DNA of 64,000 nucleotides from Microstegium vimineum (Eukaryota > Streptophyta > Magnoliopsida > Poales > Poaceae). The notes under the pieces are model-generated. The model was not told where the DNA came from, did not search any database, and saw only the letters and a program-made list of their open reading frames with translations. Of this stretch, positions 25,783 to 38,200 are shown one piece after another. Within the stretch, counting starts at the first letter, position 1. Each line of letters opens with the position of its first letter. The translations under genes were made by a program, and so were the position numbers. The DNA is taken from the NCBI GenBank assembly GCA_022036555.1, contig CM039139.1, forward strand, positions 15,032,319 through 15,096,318, given 5' to 3'.

Positions 25783-25840
25783 GGCAGTGCCGGGCTACAG
25801 GCCGGCAGTGCCGGGCTACAGGCCGGCACTGCCGCCACTT
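25783..25840. repeat. CCGGCASTGCCGG minisatellite in the copia LTR
   Basis: Three near-identical units (about 21 bp) of a GGCCGGCAGTGCCGGGCTACA type. The core CCGGCA-S-TGCCGG is self-complementary. The same core recurs in the rest of this LTR and inside the element's coding region (about 45180 and 47033-47075). Confidence 0.75.
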
Positions 25841-26567
25841 GTTCTAACCGTTGGCAGTGAGGGGGTATTTAACACCTCCTCACTCCCCCCAACGGCTAGT
25901 TCTGCCATTCTCACTCTCACACTTCGCAGCAAACAAAAAGAGGAGTTCTCTTCTTGCTCTCCATTCCCCCTTGGTGCTCAACCACTCTCCCCCATTGACT
26001 TCCAATCAACCTTTGAGAGATTGAGCCTCCAAGCTTGAGAAGAAGCTTCTCCCTCGGATCTTCAACTCCTTCAAGCATTTGGTTCGTGTGGTGGTCGGCG
26101 GTTTGAGTTTGTTACTCTTGGAGCTTTGCTCCTAGCCGGCTAGGCGTCGCCCTTGAGCTTGCCAACTTGTGTGGCTGCCAAGGGAGGTTTGTAACACCAC
26201 GAATTTGCTAATACATTGCCCCTCATCTCAAGAGTTCATTCTCTTGACTAGAGACCGAGGAAAGAGCTAGCCTTTGTGGTGAGATTGAGCCTAGTGTGGC
26301 GCACCTCAACAACGTGGATGTAGACAAGCCTTTGTGGCGAGTTGAACCACGGGTCAAATCTTGTGTCATCGTGTGCTTGTTACTTTACTTTGATATATCT
26401 TGTGTGCAAGGTGATTTCTAGGGTTTGGACCCGATCTACTTCGTGGGTGTGTTGCTACCACTTTCAAGTGGTGCTAGAGGTTCCTTATACCTCTAGGAAG
26501 ATTTCTATTCAAACACAATTTACATTCAGTCTTTACCTTTTGAATTGTGTTGATATCTGTTCTGGTG

Positions 26568-26572
26568 ACCAG
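26568..26572. other. Left target-site duplication ACCAG of the gypsy element
   Basis: ACCAG lies directly before the 5' LTR and again at 42529-42533 directly after the 3' LTR. It marks the exact insertion point in the copia LTR. Confidence 0.93.
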
Positions 26573-27844
26573 TGTCGGGTACGAAGGTAAGGGGTACCCT
26601 AAACCCTTCGATAAATTAACGCTAAACATAGCAACCATTTTTAAGGCAAGGATCAGCCCACTACTCGGTGAGACGCGGCCCATCAATCGAGGGCCCCCTC
26701 TACACCAACTGCGGCAACAAGCCACGGGCCGGATCCACCTCGACGACGGACGAGGGGACGAGCGAACGACCCCCAGCTCCACCTCGACGACGGACGAGGG
26801 GACGAGCGAACGACCCCCAGCTCCACCTCGACGACGGACGAGGGGACGAGCGAACGACCCCCAGCTCCACCTCGACGACGGACGAGGGGTCGAACGATCG
26901 ACCCCCCGACCTCTACCTCGACTTCGACCTCTCCGACCCCGTCGACGCCTCGACCTCCCCCTCCACCGGGGGTCAAGCGGACGACCCTCGGACGAGGGGG
27001 TCGATTAACCCAACTGCTCCGGCATGGGTTAAAGTGAACCCACCTAACGACATGGGCGCCCGCGTCCGCTGTCAAATCCGCCAACTCCCCGTCCAGTCCC
27101 CGATTCCCGTCAACTGTGCCGCCACTGTTGCCACTACGCGAGCACGAACTCCAACAGTACCCCTCGGAAAGTGAACAGTGCGACCCTTGACGACGACTTC
27201 GGGAACGCGACGGAGTCACACAGGGCTCGACCCCCTCCTCTTCAACAGCTCCAGTACGGAAGCCGTCCCATCCGCCCCGTCCCGCTTCGGCCGTGGGACT
27301 CGTGCCCGCCTGTGGACACTGCACTGCGACGACTTCTACTGCCGCCACGACCGGGGACGCCTGAAGGACGGGAAGGCCATGCCACCACAGTGCTCAACGT
27401 CTCTCCGCCAACACTGTGCCGCGGATACGCCGCCCATACTACTACAGTTAGGACCCTGTACCCTCGGACCTCCCCTTAGTCTATAAAAGGGGACGCCGAG
27501 GTAGAGTATAGGGGACTTCTTCTGGGGACTCTCTAGGTCGGTCGATCGGACTTTTGTTCCCAGGAACCCTAGTCCAGACTCTGACACTCCACACTCCACA
27601 CACCCTGCCACTCGATCGACCCCTCGGGTGGCTGACTCCGTGTAACACAGCTTGTACCCCCCCTGTACGAGCACGCTTTGGGCGCGAGATAATACAAGTC
27701 ATCCTCCCCCCGCTGGACGTAGGGCCTTCTTTGCCCGAACTAGGATAAATCTTGTGACCATCTTGCATCACGTCTGAGAGAGGGAGCACGTGATATACAA
27801 ATTTACTCGTTGGTGGTCTTGACCCCCGGGTCATAACACCGACA
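26573..27844 (+). repeat. 5' LTR of the gypsy element
   Basis: 1,272 bp. Contains a GC-rich minisatellite of 44-bp units (about 26732-26910; three full units plus a diverged fourth) and a TATA box (CTATAAAAGG, 27481-27490) that probably directs element transcription about 360 bp before the LTR end. It differs from the 3' LTR mainly in unit number, a short insertion and scattered transitions. Confidence 0.93.
27481..27490 (+). promoter_or_regulatory. TATA box in the gypsy LTR
   Basis: CTATAAAAGG in a GC-rich context. The same sequence is at 42167-42176 in the 3' LTR. It is the most likely core promoter of the element. Confidence 0.7.
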
Positions 27845-27845
27845 G

Positions 27846-27864
27846 TTGGCGCGCCAGGTAGGGG
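27846..27864 (+). other. Primer binding site of the gypsy element
   Basis: TTGGCGCGCCAGGTAGGGG starts two bases after the LTR end, where a tRNA primer site is expected. I did not verify which tRNA 3' end it matches. Confidence 0.7.
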
Positions 27865-27871
27865 GATTCGC

Positions 27872-30265
27872 GTGACGATCAACTCTGAACTACTCTCTCA
27901 GATGGATTCCACCATCCCACCGTTCCCGTTCACCACCGTCATCTGGTTCTGCAGTCTAGGGTTCGTTTCCACGGACCAGGGCGACTTCATAGTCTTCCCC
28001 TCTGCCCGTGGCCTAGACGTCAGCAGCTCCGCTGCGCCGGAACCAGCAAGGATCAGGCGACGGTCCCTCCGCTTGTGTCTCTGGCCTGCGATCAGGAGGA
28101 GGCGGGAGCGGCTCCGACGCGCTCGCCATCATGTGAGCTCTGGGGCGTTGGATGCCGTTCCCCCGGTCCCAGCTAGCGACACGGCCCCTTCTCCAAGGGG
28201 TCCGCTTGACCCACGCTTGTGGGCCGAGGGCAGGCGTCCCCCCGAACGGGACTTCGGCTCTGCTACGTCGTCGTCCCCGGAGGCTCCCGTGGCTTCTCCG
28301 ACACCCTCAACCCCGTCACCACCGCGTGACCTGTTCCCATACAGGCTTCGCAACAATGCCGGACTCTACTCTGCTTTCGCAGGGTTCCGGGTACATACAT
28401 ACGACGAGTCTCCATGGACTCCGTCGTGGGCGACGGCCGATCTTGTCACCACCACTTCACCGGGCGAGCCAGAGCTGCCCCGTACATGGGGCACGTTACG
28501 GCGGTGCCTGGAGGAGGAAGAAAGGGGTAGGCCCTTCCCCCACTTCTACCACGCCGACTTCGACTCGGACTCTCCCGACGAGAGTTACGACTCCACTCGG
28601 GAGTGCTTCCAACTCGATGAGCAAACCGTCCTCCAGGACGACGTCGACGATACCGCGGCCACCGAAGAAGGGGAAGGGGCCAACGCCACACCACCTCGAG
28701 ATGCCATTCCCCCAAGTCCTGAGAGAGCCGATCCACCCCCCGACGTCCAGATTACACAGGTCTGAGAGCTTCTCGGCAAGCTCGAGAAGGAGCGCCTGCG
28801 TCTTCAGCAGCTCGAACACGCCCTCGAGCGGGATCGAGGGCGTCCTCAGGGTGGAGGAGCTCACGAGCGGGCCCGGGAAGTCCACCGGCAGATCGTCGAG
28901 GAGGGGAACGCTGAACCCCGAGTCTTCAACCGCGCCAGCCAGAATGTCGTAGCAGCCGCGATGCTGCTCCGCGACATGCCGGCGCCATCGACCCCCCAGG
29001 CTCGGCGTATCAGGGACGAAATCCAGGGGCTGCTCCAAACTACGGCCGTGCAGCAGGCGGAGAGCTCGGCCTCGAGGCGTCGAGGGGCTGCCTCTGAGCG
29101 ACAAGCAGCGCCCCCTCGACAAAATCGAGAGGTTTCTGTCCACCAGAACAAGGCGCCCCAGGGCCGGGTCGAGCCACGACCGGTTCAGGAACGCCCCGTC
29201 GACGACCTCCCCCCTCGAGTGAACAATCGACATCGATACGGCGATGCCGAAGCTCGAGGCTACAGCGCTCACCGAGGTGGGCGCTACGACAGCGACGAAG
29301 ACCGATGTCAGTCTCCGGAGCCGCCGGGGCCCCGAGTCTTCGGAAGAACTATCCGGCGGGCCTCCCTGCCCGTACGTTTCCGTCCACCCACCAGCCTGGT
29401 CAAATACAGCGGCGAAACCAAGCCAAAGCTCTGGCTTGCCGACTTCAGGCTGGCATGCCAGCTGGGTGGAGCCAAAGATGACCTCGTCATCATCCGGCAG
29501 CTCCCACTGTTCCTCTCCAACACCGCTCGAAGGTGGCTCGAGGAGCTACCCCCGGACTTGATCCAGGACTGGTCCGACCTGGTCCGGATATTCGAGGGCA
29601 ACTTCAAGGGCACCTACGAGCGCCCGGGCAACTCCTGGGACCTTCGCAGCTGCAAGCAGAAACCAGGGGAGACCCTCCGCGCCTTCACCCGCCGATTCTC
29701 GAAGCAGCGTACCACACTGACCCACATCTCCGACCACGAGGTCATCACGACGTTCATCGCCGGGACAACCTGCAAGGAGTTGGTGCGGGAGCTGGGGCGA
29801 AACATCCCCAAGACCGCCAACGAGCTCATGGACGTCATCGCCAACTACGCGGCTGGCGAGGAGGCCGTTGGCGCATTCTTCCAGATTCCCCCAGGGAAGG
29901 GGAAGGGCAACGCGGATGAACCCGGGGGCTCGGACGATGGGCCCAAGAGAAACAAGGGGCCCAGGAGGAACAACGACGGCAACGGCGGCCGGAAGAAGAA
30001 GAAGAAGAACCAACCGGGCCGGCGCAACGTCGAGCCCAACGTCGAGCACGACGACGAGCCCGACGACCTTTGTCGCTGCAGCGGACAAGTGGAAGCCTCG
30101 AGGGCCCCCTCCCGACGGGGGCGTCTTCGACAAAATGCTGAAGGAGCCTTGCCCCTATCATATGGGGCCGGCCAACCACCGCCTCGAGGATTGCCACATG
30201 CTCCGAAAGCACTTCGTCCCTCCTGGCTCCAGGAGAGACGACGGCAAGGAAGACCCACCCTATGA
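27872..30265 (+). pseudogene. Gypsy gag polyprotein, interrupted
   Basis: A single frame with one TGA at 28763-28765. The related element near 62,965 has CGA (Arg) at the same place, so this is a CpG-to-TpG change. The N-terminal part is a low-complexity leader. The capsid-like retrotransposon gag domain follows at about 29390-29870 (LVKYSGETKPKLWLADFRLA, then a WLEELP motif and a TTFIAGT motif). A basic, Gly/Asn/Lys-rich stretch follows. The zinc-knuckle-like CPYHMGPANHRLEDC is encoded in the next frame, so a one-base shift near 30060-30075 separates gag from the protease region. Confidence 0.85.
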
Positions 30266-31835
30266 CGCCCACGTCAGGGGTGATGTCAAAAAAGGAGGCT
30301 TCCCCGAGATCCACGACTGCTACATGATCTACGGGGGACCCTCGACTCGCCTTACCACGCGCCAGCGCAAGAGGGAGCGTCGAGAAGTTTTTTCCATACG
30401 GGCCCAGGCCCCGCGGTACCTCGACTGGTCCCACACGCCGATCACCTTCGATCAGGACGATCACCCCGAGCACATCCCCAACGCGGGGGCTTACCCGCTC
30501 GTCGTCGGCCCGATCATCCTCAACACCCGCCTCACCAAGGTGCTCATGGATGGGGGGAGCAGCCTCAACATCATCTACGCCGAGACCCTCGACCTCCTGG
30601 GGATCCCGAGGACCATGCTCCTGCCCAGCGCGGGGGGATTCCACGGGATCGTCCCGGGGAAGAAGGCACTCCCGATCGGCCGTATCAAGCTGCCGGTCTA
30701 TTTCGGCGTCCCCTCGAACTTCCGAAAGGAAGAGCTGACCTTCGAGGTGGTCGTGTGGCGAGGCACCTACCACGCCATCATCGGTAGACCGGGATACGCC
30801 AAGTTCATGGCGGTCCCAAACTACACCTACCTCAAGCTCAAAATGCCGGGGCCCTCGGGGGTCATCACCGTCGACACCTCCTACGAACACGCATACGACT
30901 GCGACGTCGAATGCGTGGAAAGAGCCGAGGCCCGTGAGGAGTCGGCTATCCTCGCGGCCGTCGACGATTTGTTCGGAGAAATCCCCGACCCCAAGCGCCA
31001 CGCTGGCAACTTCAAGCCGGCGGAAGACACGAAGACCGTCCCGCTCGACCCCGGCCTCGCGGATGGGAAGGTGCTGACGATCAGTGCCACCCTCGAGCCC
31101 AAATAGGAAGCAGTGCTCGTTGACTTTCTCCGCGCGAATGCTGACGTGTTCGCATGGAGCCCCTCGGACATGCCGGGCATCCCGAGGCAAGTCGCCGAGC
31201 ACTCCTTGGAGATCCGAGCCGGCTCCAAACCGGTGAAACAACGCCTGCGCCGCTTCGACGAGGAGAAGCGCAGGATCATCGGGGAGGAGGTCGACAAGCT
31301 TTTGAAGGCCGGATTCATCAAGGAGGTACATTATCCCGAGTGGTTAGCTAATTCCGTGCTTGTAAAGAAAAAGAATGGGAAGGATAGGATGTGTGTAGAC
31401 TACACTAGTTTAAATAAAGCATGTCCCAAAGTTCCTTTTCCTTTACCGCGCATCGACCAAATATTAGATTCCACTTCGGGATGTGAAACCCTTTGCTTCC
31501 TTGATGCGTATTCCGGCTACCACCAAATAAAGATGAAGGAGTCCGATCAGCTCGCGACCTCCTTCATCACTCCCTTCGGCATGTTTTGCTACCTCACCAT
31601 GCCCTTCGGTTTGCGGAATGCCGGGGCCACCTACCAGCGATGCATGCTCCACGTCTTCGGGAAACACATAGGGTCGACCGTCGAAGCCTACGTTGATGAC
31701 ATCGTGGTCAAGTCCAGAACCATCGGAAACCTGGTCGGAGACCTCGAGATCGCGTTTGGGTGCCTCAGGGCTAATCGCATAAAACTGAACCCTGAGAAGT
31801 GTGTCTTCGGGGGTCCCTCGAGGCATGCTCTTAGG
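30076..31835 (+). pseudogene. Gypsy protease and reverse transcriptase
   Basis: The protease region has the motif VLMDGGSSLNIIYAE (about 30540-30580), the DGG-S variant usual in Tat elements. TAG at 31104-31106 replaces a sense codon. The RT follows from about 31210 with GFIKEVHYPEWLANSVLVKK, a CFLDAYSGYHQI block, the LTMPFGLRNAGATYQR block and the catalytic YVDD at 31689-31700. A frameshift occurs near 31810-31830 after NPEKCVFG. The stretch of about 31330-31505 is noticeably AT-rich compared with its surroundings. Confidence 0.88.
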
Positions 31836-33010
31836 GTACATAGTTTCCCAGCGCGGCATCGAGGCCAATCCCGAGAAGGTAACCGCCATCACGAGGATGG
31901 GCCTGATCAACGACCTCAAGAGCGTGCAAAGGGTTACTGGGTGCCTCGCCGCCCTCAGTCGCTTCATCTCGAGGCTCGGTGAGAAGGCCCTACCCCTTTA
32001 CCGACTCTTGAAGAAGACGGAACACTTAGCGTGGACCGCCGAAGCCGAAGGATCACTCTCGAGGCTCAAGTCCTTGCTCACCTCGCCCCCGGTCTTGGTC
32101 CCCCCGAGCCCGGCCGAGCCCCTCTTGCTCTATGTCGCAGCAACTACCCTGGTAGTCAGCGCGGTCATAGTAGTCGAGAGGGAGGAGGAAGGACACACCT
32201 GCCGGTTCAGAGGCCTGTCTACTTCGTGAGCGAGGTCCTTTACGAGACCAAGACGAGGTATCCCCACATCCAGAAGCTGCTGTACGCGGTCGTCCTCACT
32301 CGGCGGAAGCTCAAACACTATTTCCTGGGCCATCCGGTCACTGTGGTTTCATCTTTCCCCCTCGGAGAGATAATCCAGAACCGGGAGGCATCGGGAAGGA
32401 TCGCCAAGTGGTCCGCCGAGCTCATGGGGGAGACCCTCTCCTACACCCCTCGGAAGGCCATCAAGTCTCAGGTACTGGTAGATTTCGTTGCAGAATGGAC
32501 CGACACCCAACTACCCCCAGCGCAGGTTCAGAGCGAGCTCTGGACCATGTACTTCGACGGATCACTGATGAAGACGAGAGCAGGCGCCGGATTGCTATTC
32601 ATATCACCCTCACGGGTCCATATGCGCTACGTCATACGCCTCCACTTCCCCGCCTCCAACAACGTCGCCGAGTACGAGGCCCTCATCAACGGCCTGCGCA
32701 TCGCCATCGAGCTCGGGGTTCGACGCCTCGACGTGCGAGGGGACTCTCAGTTGGTGATCGACCAAGTGATGAAAGACTCGAGTTGCCACGATCCTAAGAT
32801 GGAAGCGTACTGCAAGGAGGTCCGAAGGCTCGAGGACAAGTTCTATGGCCTCGAGCTCAACCACGTAGCCCGTCGGTACAACGAAGTTGCCGACGAGCTG
32901 GCCAAAATCGCGTCTACTCAAGGGACGGTCCCCCCCGACATCTTCTCGAGGGATCTGCACACACCATCCGTCGACCTAGGCTCGGGGGCTCCCTCCCTCG
33001 AGCGGGGGAG
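31836..33010 (+). pseudogene. Gypsy RT C-terminus and RNase H domains
   Basis: Starts in a shifted frame with LGYIVSQRGIEANPEK and a LYRLLKK block (connection and first RNase H region). Another frame change lies near 32200. A second RNase H-like domain spans about 32545-32920: MYFDGS, AEYEALINGL, RGDSQLVIDQ and NEVADELAKIAS supply the acidic catalytic positions. Such an additional RNase H is characteristic of the Tat lineage. Confidence 0.82.
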
Positions 33011-33015
33011 AGGTC

Positions 33016-34303
33016 ATGGAGATCGACGGGGCCGCCGCGGCGCCAACCCCTCCGATGGATTGGCGCGTGCCTTACCTCGAGTACCTGACGCGAGGCGAAC
33101 TCCCGGAAGACCGCACGAAAGCCCGTCGAGTAGCTCGACGTGCCAAAACCTATGTCCTATACGGGGATGGCCGCGAACTATATCGACGTAGCCCGTCGGG
33201 TGTACTTCAACGCTGCCTCACCCTCGAGGAGGGGAGGGCATTGCTGAAGGACCTACACTCGGGGGGCTTGTGGCCACCACGCGGCGCCGAGAACGCTGGT
33301 TGGAAGTGCCTTTCGACAGGGCTTCTACTGGCCGACGGCTGTCAACGACGCCACCAAACTCGTTCGATCCTTCCAGGGATGCCAATTCTACGCCAGGCAG
33401 ACCCACCTACCCGCCCATGCTCTTCAGATGATACCCATAACCTGGCCGTTCGCAGTATGGGGGCTCGACATGGTCGGCCCCTTGAAAAGAACCAAGGGTG
33501 GGCACACTCACCTTCTTGTGGCTATCGACAAGTTCTCGAAGTGGATCGAGGCTCAACCCATCGCCAACATCCAGTCTCGGCAAGCCGTGCTATTCTTCAC
33601 CGACATCATCCACCGCTTCGGGATCCCCAACGTCATCATCACCGACAATGGCACGTAGTTCATCGGCCAAAAGTTCCTGGACTTCTGTGACCACCACCAC
33701 ATCAGGGTGAATTGGTCCGCAGTTGCCCACCCTCGAACTAATGGTCAGGTCGAGCATGCCAACGGTATGGTTTTGCAGGGCCTCAAGCCAAGGATCTTCG
33801 ACCGGCTGAACAGACATGGAAGGAGATGGGTCGACGAGCTTCCCGCCGTGCTATGGAGTCTCCGAAGGACACCGAGTCGAGCCACGGGGTTCTCCCCGTT
33901 CTTCTTGGTCTATGGGTCCGAGGCCGTCCTCCCCACTGACCTCGAGTACGGGTCCCCTCGACTGAAAGCCTACAGCGAGCAAGCCAACACGGTAGCCCGA
34001 GAGGACTCCCTCGACCAGCTCGAGGAAGCTTGTGACATGGCTCTCTTCAGGTCGGCTCAGTACCAGCAGACGCTGCAACGCTACCACGACAAAAACGTGC
34101 GCAAAAGGGACCTCAACGTCGGCGACCTCGTTCTGCGCCGTCGACAAAGCAACAAGGGGCGTCACAAGCTGACACCACCTTGGGAGGGACCCTTCATCGT
34201 GGCAGAGGTGCTGAAGCCCGGCACTTACAAACTGAAGAACGAGAAGGGCAAGATCTTCACCAACGCGTGGAACATCGAACAGCTACGTCGCTTCTATCCC
34301 TGA
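33016..34303 (+). pseudogene. Gypsy integrase, interrupted
   Basis: The zinc-binding H2C2 region (about 33250-33420) is split between frames. The catalytic core is recognisable, with D in WGLDMVGPL (about 33463), D in ITDNGT (about 33645) and E in NGQVEHANG (about 33740). TAG at 33656-33658 stands where the family has Gln. The C-terminus is the usual chromatin-binding type region (WEGPFIVAEVLKPGTYKL) and ends with QLRRFYP at 34303. Confidence 0.87.
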
Positions 34304-34401
34304 GGCTCCAGGGCCTTGTACATTTTTGCATTTATGTACAAATTCTCGAATGAATAAAATGTTCTCGAAACACATTTCACGTTCGTTCGTAGCTCGAAGG
34401 T

Positions 34402-35090
34402 AGCCTCGACTTTGCCCGGACAAAGTCGAGCTCCCCTCAGGGGCTGACAGGAGGGCACCCCCCTCCTAAGTCCCCGAAAAACCCGAACGTTTTTTCGAAA
34501 CTCGACCCTCCCTCTCGATCTTCGCCTCGAGTACGCTTCATAACTAAGTAAAGGCGCCTCGAACTCCCTAAGGGTCGAGGGTGTCGTCGAGCCAGGGACT
34601 CACCTACGCCCCAGGGCTACGGTATCCCTGCTCGCCACCTCCCTTCCAGGGATAAGAGCGTGCGTCGAATACTTAGTTCACAAGCGTTGACCTAGGCAAA
34701 GAAAAGCAGAGAGAGCTCGAGAAGTAGAAATAACGAGACGAACCCGTCTATAGCGCTAAGGAAGCCTCGACTTTGCCTCAGCAAAGTCGAGCCTCCCTCG
34801 GGGGCTAATACGGGGGCACCCCCCCTAAGTCTCCGAAAAACTCGAACGTTTTTTCGAAACTCGACTCTCCCTCTCGTTCTTTCCCTCGAGTACGCTTCTG
34901 AACTAAGTAAAGGCGCCTCGAGCTCCCTAAGGGTTGAGGGTGTCGCCGAGCCAGGGACCCACCTACGCCCCAGGGCTACGGTATCCCCGCTCGCCACCCC
35001 CCTTCCAGGGATAAGAGCGTGCGTCGAACACTTAGTTCACAAGCGTCGACTCAGGCAAAGAAAAGCAGGGAAAGCTCAAAAAAACAAAAT
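34402..35090. repeat. 361-bp tandem repeat, two copies
   Basis: Copy 1 is 34402-34762; copy 2 starts at 34763 and runs to about 35090. Both share AGCCTCGACTTTGCC at the start, GAACGTTTTTTCGAAACTCG, GGGCTACGGTATCCC and GATAAGAGCGTGCGTCGAA blocks. They lie between the integrase stop and the end of the antisense gene. Confidence 0.85.
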
Positions 35091-35241
35091 TAACTGCGTG
35101 CATCTCGATCAAAACGCATCATGTACAAAAAGCCCTCGGGGGCTTGGCATTGTATCAGTACAAAAGCCTAACTATTACATGGACCTTTTTGTCCAGATAT
35201 GGCTCGTAGGCCCGGGACTACCCGTCGACACCTTCCGAGGG

Positions 35242-38200
35242 CTACTCATCCGCCGAGGGGATCACCTCGGGCTCGAAGAGCGACACCAGCAGGCCTCCAG
35301 GCACCTCTGCATGATCCATCAACTCCTGGCACTTCGCGTCGTTCTCTTCCTCGGTCAGATCCGGGTCGGTGGCGAACCCGTTGACAACGAGGTTGAGGTC
35401 CACGTCGTAAAGTGAGTTGACAACCGCGAGGGCCCGCTTCACGCCCACATGCAGGGCGGCTCGGACGTTCTCCGTCACCCCCCGCGTCATGGAGTAGAAG
35501 CGGCGCAGCAAGGAGTCCCCTCGAGCATCCCCCTCGACCTCCGGCTCCGGCTTGACCGAGAGGTCGTTGCAGAAGGTGTTGATGGCGGTCACGAGCGTCG
35601 CGTTGAGGTTCGCCTCGGTGCCAAGGAGGCCCTGAAGATTGTCCAGGTCCTTGTGGGTGCGGGCATTCTCCTTCGCAAGCTCTGCCGAGACAAGCACGCA
35701 ACAGTCAAAACCCAACAAAAAGCAGAAAAAGGGTCGAGGCAGGACAGACTCTGCAACACCCGAAGCACTCACCTTGGGCCTGCACGTCCAAGGTGGAGTA
35801 GGCTTGCTCGGTCTCCTCGAGCAAGCGGCGGAAGTCGTCGAGGTCGGAGGACTGGTCCTTGACCTTGGCCTCGAGACCCTCGATGGTTTTGTTTGCGTCA
35901 TCGAGGGCCCTCCTCTGGTTCATCGCCACCACGCCCAAGGAGATCGCGCGGGTCCGAGCCTTCTCCTCCGAGGTGGCCAGAGCGTCGCGCTCACGGGAGA
36001 TGGCGTCGAGGTCTCCCCGAAGCCCTCGGATGTCTTCCCTCAGCCGGGCGGCCTCCTCCTTGACCTTGCGCTGGGCCTCGAGGGCAGCATCCCGCTCCCG
36101 CCTGACGGTGACGGTCGACCGAAGGGCGTCGTCGAGCTTCGCTTGCGCCGACGACAAGGCCTCCCAGGCTTCCTTCTGGATGGCCTCGTAGCCGGCCTTC
36201 GCGTGGGCGATCTTCGACTCGGCATCCTTCTGGATAGTCGCCGCCTCCGCCTTCGCGCGGGCGACCTCGTCCCTCACCTTGTCCAGCGAGGCGTGGAGGG
36301 TCGAGAGTTGTCCCTGTACCCAGAGAATGTACTGGGACTTCTCGTAGGACCTCACCCGCAGCGACTGACGAGGATAAAAATGGAGATCGTCAACAAACGG
36401 CAACCAGGCAGTTCAAAGTACAATCTAAGGTAGAACGGAACCTACCTCCATTCCCTCGCGTATGTCCGCGGCAGCGACCTCCGCAGCGCGACGTACCGAG
36501 TGTTCGAACAAGGCCCGATACTCCTCGACGTTCTCCCACCGTCGGAGCTCGGACTGGTCGTCGAGCGTGAGGAAAACCCGCTCAGGGTCTCGAGGGTCCG
36601 CCACCTCGAGAACCTCCTGGCCCCAGGACACGCTGCGGGCGGCGATCCTCTGCTCCATCGTCCCCGTGATGCCATCGCGCAGGTCCCCCCTCCTCGATAA
36701 GCGGAAAGGGGCGAGGCTTCTTCCTCTGGGCCACCTCGCGAGGACGTCGACGGCCCCACCAAGCCGTCGCCACCGGTAGAAGGAGATCCCGGCCAATAGG
36801 ACGGCCCTGCGCAGTGAAGGATTCGAAAAAGTAAATACCCAGCAAGGCGAACCCACCGCATCTCGAGCGAGTCGAAGTGTAACTTACCTCGAGACGGCGG
36901 CCCCCCAACCTCGAGGGGAGGCTGAGTCACCTCCGGCTCCGCCCGAGGAGCCACGATGATGGCCATTTCCGCCGGGTCCACCAACTCGGCCACCATCTCG
37001 TCCACCTGGGCGGGGGTGGACTCCATCAGCATCCCGCCCTACGCCGGCGCGGGCGTTCCCTCGGCGCGATCGACCGGACCCCCCTCTTCGAGCCCCAGCG
37101 TCGTCGAGGGACCCTCGGGCGCGGCGGTAGTTGTACCCCCGCGCTCGAGCTGGAGTCGAGCCTCCAGCGCAGCTAGGCCCTCGGGCCAACGCCTCGGCGT
37201 TGGGTGAGCCAGAGCCTCCCCCTCGTTCGCAGGGGCCTGGGGCCTGGCCACCTCCACCACCTCGGCCGCGATCGCTGTCGGCAGAAGCTCCGCGCCCCCC
37301 GGGGGCGCCAGATACGACTTCTTCCGACGGCCGCGCGGGCGCCACGACCGTCGCTTCGGCGACCACCGCCGGCGAGCTCGCCTCCATCGCCGTCTGAGCA
37401 GATGCCGAGGCCCCCTGCGCGTCCCCCTGCGCCGCCACCTCCTGGGCCATGGCCGCCCGTGCCGCCTCGGGGGAAACCGTCGAAGGGGGCGGGGCGGCGG
37501 GACCGACCTCGGTGGCTGCTTGGACCGCAGCCCCCGTCTTCAGCTTTTTGGCGGGGGCAGGGGGCGCGGCTCCCTGCCGGCGCTTCGACCTGAAAAAGAG
37601 ACACGTGTGCAACGATAAGCACGGGTCGTTATCAACAAAAGGAAAATACAGACAACGCCTATCAAAGCTACTTACCCCCTCGGAGCCCGGCGCTTCGGCC
37701 CGGTGACCGTCGGGCTGGTCGAGCTCTTGAGCGCCACCACCTGGGGAGCGGGGGCCGAGGCGGCTCTCGGCACCTTCTCCCGGGTAGGGGCCGGCGGCGC
37801 CACTGTCGACTCTTTACCGGCCCCCACCTGCGCCGACGGGCCCGGCACCCGTGCGCTCGACACGGCAGGCTTCGGGGGCTCGCTCGATCGACCCCTCTCC
37901 ACCAGTAGCAATGGCCGCCTGTTCAGGCGCCGTCTCCTCCTCCTCCTCCTCCTCCAGATCGCTCCAGTTCGTCTCCTCCTCCTCGTTGTCCTCCTCTTCC
38001 GAGGGCGACAACTCCTCCTCGATGCCCAACCGCCTCTGTTGGGCTCGTCGCTGATCTCTCAGCTCTTTCTCCCGAGCCTTCTTGGCCGTCTTCGCCTTGG
38101 CCTTGTCCTTGTCGGCCTTCTGCTTCTGCGCGCGGAGGCGGTTCGCCTCCTTCGTGGCCCGGCCCTCCTTCACCGGCGGAGGCGAGGGTTTGTAGGACAC

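Noticed and set aside
26732..26910. Regular 44-bp units as a possible CRISPR-like array
   Set aside because: There are no unique spacers. Units are contiguous and nearly identical, so this is a minisatellite in a plant LTR.
26683..27348. Long minus-strand open frame (about 221 codons) in the 5' LTR, with a similar one at 41185-41880
   Set aside because: Produced by translating the GC-rich 44-bp minisatellite and LTR sequence. Low-complexity peptide, no family match, and it changes with repeat number.
29835..31331. 498-codon minus-strand open frame across gag-pol
   Set aside because: Mirror of GC-rich coding sequence on the plus strand. The plus frame carries conserved protease and RT motifs and the minus frame has none.
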